Part shown: piece by piece, positions 12,744-13,818 of the stretch | How the letters are laid out: each line of letters begins with the position of its first letter | Position numbering within the stretch: the stretch's first letter is position 1 | DNA from: Saprospiraceae bacterium UBA7687 | Lineage (GTDB): Bacteria > Bacteroidota > Bacteroidia > Chitinophagales > Saprospiraceae | Direction of reading: 5' to 3' | Assembly (NCBI GenBank): GCA_002482845.1 | Contig: DLGT01000176.1 | Coordinates: 1-13,818, forward strand | DNA length: 13,818 nt | Translations under genes and position numbers: made by a program | Notes under the pieces: generated by a model | Seen by the model: only the letters and a program-made list of their open reading frames with translations | Database searches by the model: none | What the model was told of the DNA's origin: nothing

Positions 12744-13818
12744 TTACTTCTTTTCCAACACCCATTTCAGCTCATCCAATACCGTCATGTCTTCTATCGT
12801 AGAAGGTACTTGGTAAGGAACATTGTCTGCAATGGCTCTGATGATTTTACGAAGGATTTTTCCTGAACGAGTTTTGGGTAATCGCTCTACAAAATGTACT
12901 GTTTTGAAAGCTGCTACGGCGCCTATTGTATCTCTGACTTTGGCGACAAGTTCTAATGCTATCGTATCTGATTGTTGGTCATAACTGTGTTTGAGTACTA
13001 CAAATCCTACGGGCAGCTGACCTTTCATTTCGTCATGGCATCCTACGACGGCACATTCCGCTACAGCATAATGACCTGCTACTATTTCTTCCATCTCACT
13101 TGTAGAAAGTCTGTGACCTGCTACATTGATAACATCATCCATTCGTCCTGTGATGTAAATATATCCATCATCATCCCGATATCCACCATCTCCAGAAAAA
13201 TAGTATCCTGGAAATTCCGTCAGATAAGACGAAATAAATCTCTCATTGTCGTTCCACAATCCAGGCAAACAACCTGGAGGTAGTGGAAGTTTGATGACTA
13301 CTGCTCCTTCTTGATTGGGTGGCATAAAATCATGGTCAGGCGATAATATTCTGATGTCAAATCCAAACATAGGTTTGCCAGCTGAACCTGGTTTTACTGG
13401 AATCAATCCTACACCTGCTAGATTGGCCAACATAGGGTATCCTGACTCTGTTTGCCACCAATGATCTATCACAGGTCGCTTGAGCATCGCACTTGCCCAT
13501 TCATACGTAGCTACATCGGTACGCTCGCCAGCAAGGAATAAATATTTGAGTGATGAAAGGTCGTATTTATGAAATAATTCCCCTTCGAAATCTTCTTTTT
13601 TGATAGCTCGAATGGCAGTCGGAGCCGTAAAAAATGTATTGACTTTGTATTCTTCTATGACACGCCAGAATGTACCTGCATCAGGTGTTCGTATCGGTTT
13701 CCCTTCAAAAAGGATGGAGGTACAACATCTGATCAATGGCCCATAAACGATGTAAGAATGACCTACGACCCAACCAATATCAGATGCAGCCCAAAATACA
13801 CTTCCTGGATCTGCATTA
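12744..13818 (-). CDS. prpE: Propionyl-CoA synthetase-type acyl-CoA ligase (C-terminal part, truncated by window end)
   Basis: The last 357 residues of an AMP-forming acyl-CoA synthetase are present; the 5' part lies beyond the window, so the ATG at 13736 is internal. The enzyme activates a short acid, propionate or acetate, with ATP and CoA in the cytoplasm. From the window edge: DPGSVFWAASDIGWVVGHSY, FFTAPTAIRAIKKED, the adenylate-binding WWQTESGYP, FSGDGGYRDDDGYIYITGR with the ribose-contacting Asp, DDVINVAGHRLS at the hinge, and LPKTRSGKILRK near the end, whose second Lys (SGK) is the catalytic lysine and fits the PxxxxGK motif acetylated in Acs/PrpE enzymes. KLPLPPGCLPGLW and the GHSYIVYGPL region favour the PrpE/ACSS3 subgroup over classical acetyl-CoA synthetase. 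The final ~26 codons recur at 11985-12069. Confidence 0.9.
   Translation of the reverse strand, partial: NADPGSVFWAASDIGWVVGHSYIVYGPLIRCCTSILFEGKPIRTPDAGTFWRVIEEYKVNTFFTAPTAIRAIKKEDFEGELFHKYDLSSLKYLFLAGERTDVATYEWASAMLKRPVIDHWWQTESGYPMLANLAGVGLIPVKPGSAGKPMFGFDIRILSPDHDFMPPNQEGAVVIKLPLPPGCLPGLWNDNERFISSYLTEFPGYYFSGDGGYRDDDGYIYITGRMDDVINVAGHRLSTSEMEEIVAGHYAVAECAVVGCHDEMKGQLPVGFVVLKHSYDQQSDTIALELVAKVRDTIGAVAAFKTVHFVERLPKTRSGKILRKIIRAIADNVPYQVPSTIEDMTVLDELKWVLEKK
12748..12826. repeat. Direct repeat, copy B (within the prpE 3' end)
   Basis: This is the in-gene copy of the 79-bp repeat. It contains the final ~26 codons of the synthetase up to 4 bp before the end of its stop codon. See copy A at 11991-12069. 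Confidence 0.9.

Noticed and set aside
13736..13736. ATG at 13736 as the start of the synthetase
   Set aside because: The frame stays open to the window edge with conserved family motifs (VFWAASDIGWVVGHSY), so this Met is internal and the gene is cut by the window.

Overview
The window is a chromosomal segment of a low-GC Bacteroidota genome, probably from the Saprospiraceae or a related lineage (inferred). Three things point there: a PorT-like barrel and a TonB-dependent receptor with an N-terminal carboxypeptidase-regulatory-like domain; several upstream regions with the Bacteroidota -7 element TAnnTTTG; and start codons without Shine-Dalgarno sequences. No IS element, CRISPR array, rRNA or tRNA is visible.

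Layout. (1) 1-5196, plus strand, a housekeeping cluster: pheT, a small coiled-coil protein whose stop overlaps the start of zapA, zapA, then rny behind a structured leader. It joins translation (PheRS beta), the divisome (ZapA and a possible ZapB-like partner) and mRNA decay (RNase Y). A terminator hairpin closes it. (2) 5255-5881, plus strand: a small secreted outer-membrane beta-barrel gene lying between two nearly identical terminator hairpins. (3) 5978-9643, minus strand: a TonB-dependent receptor with a CxxC in its plug and two DtxR/IdeR-like palindromes at its promoter, then, as a separate unit upstream, a lipoprotein of the NamZ (DUF1343, GH171) exo-muramidase family. (4) 9928-11791, plus strand: a class III PLP aminotransferase, best started at a TTG, and a spermidine-synthase-like SAM-fold protein 4 bp downstream. 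(5) 11792-13818: two hairpins, then a displaced copy of the last ~80 bp of a propionyl-CoA synthetase-type gene, a small secreted protein of unknown function, and the real 3' part of that synthetase gene (minus strand), which runs off the window end.

Most interesting points: the duplicated prpE 3' end bracketing a one-gene segment, which looks like a cassette insertion; the candidate metal-responsive operators over the TonB receptor promoter; the RNase Y leader, whose 10-bp perfect stem ends 5 nt before the AUG; and the pheT leader, which holds a mini-ORF copying the pheT translation start. The first three rest on clear sequence features, but all functional readings are inference. I saw no complete novel multi-gene system.
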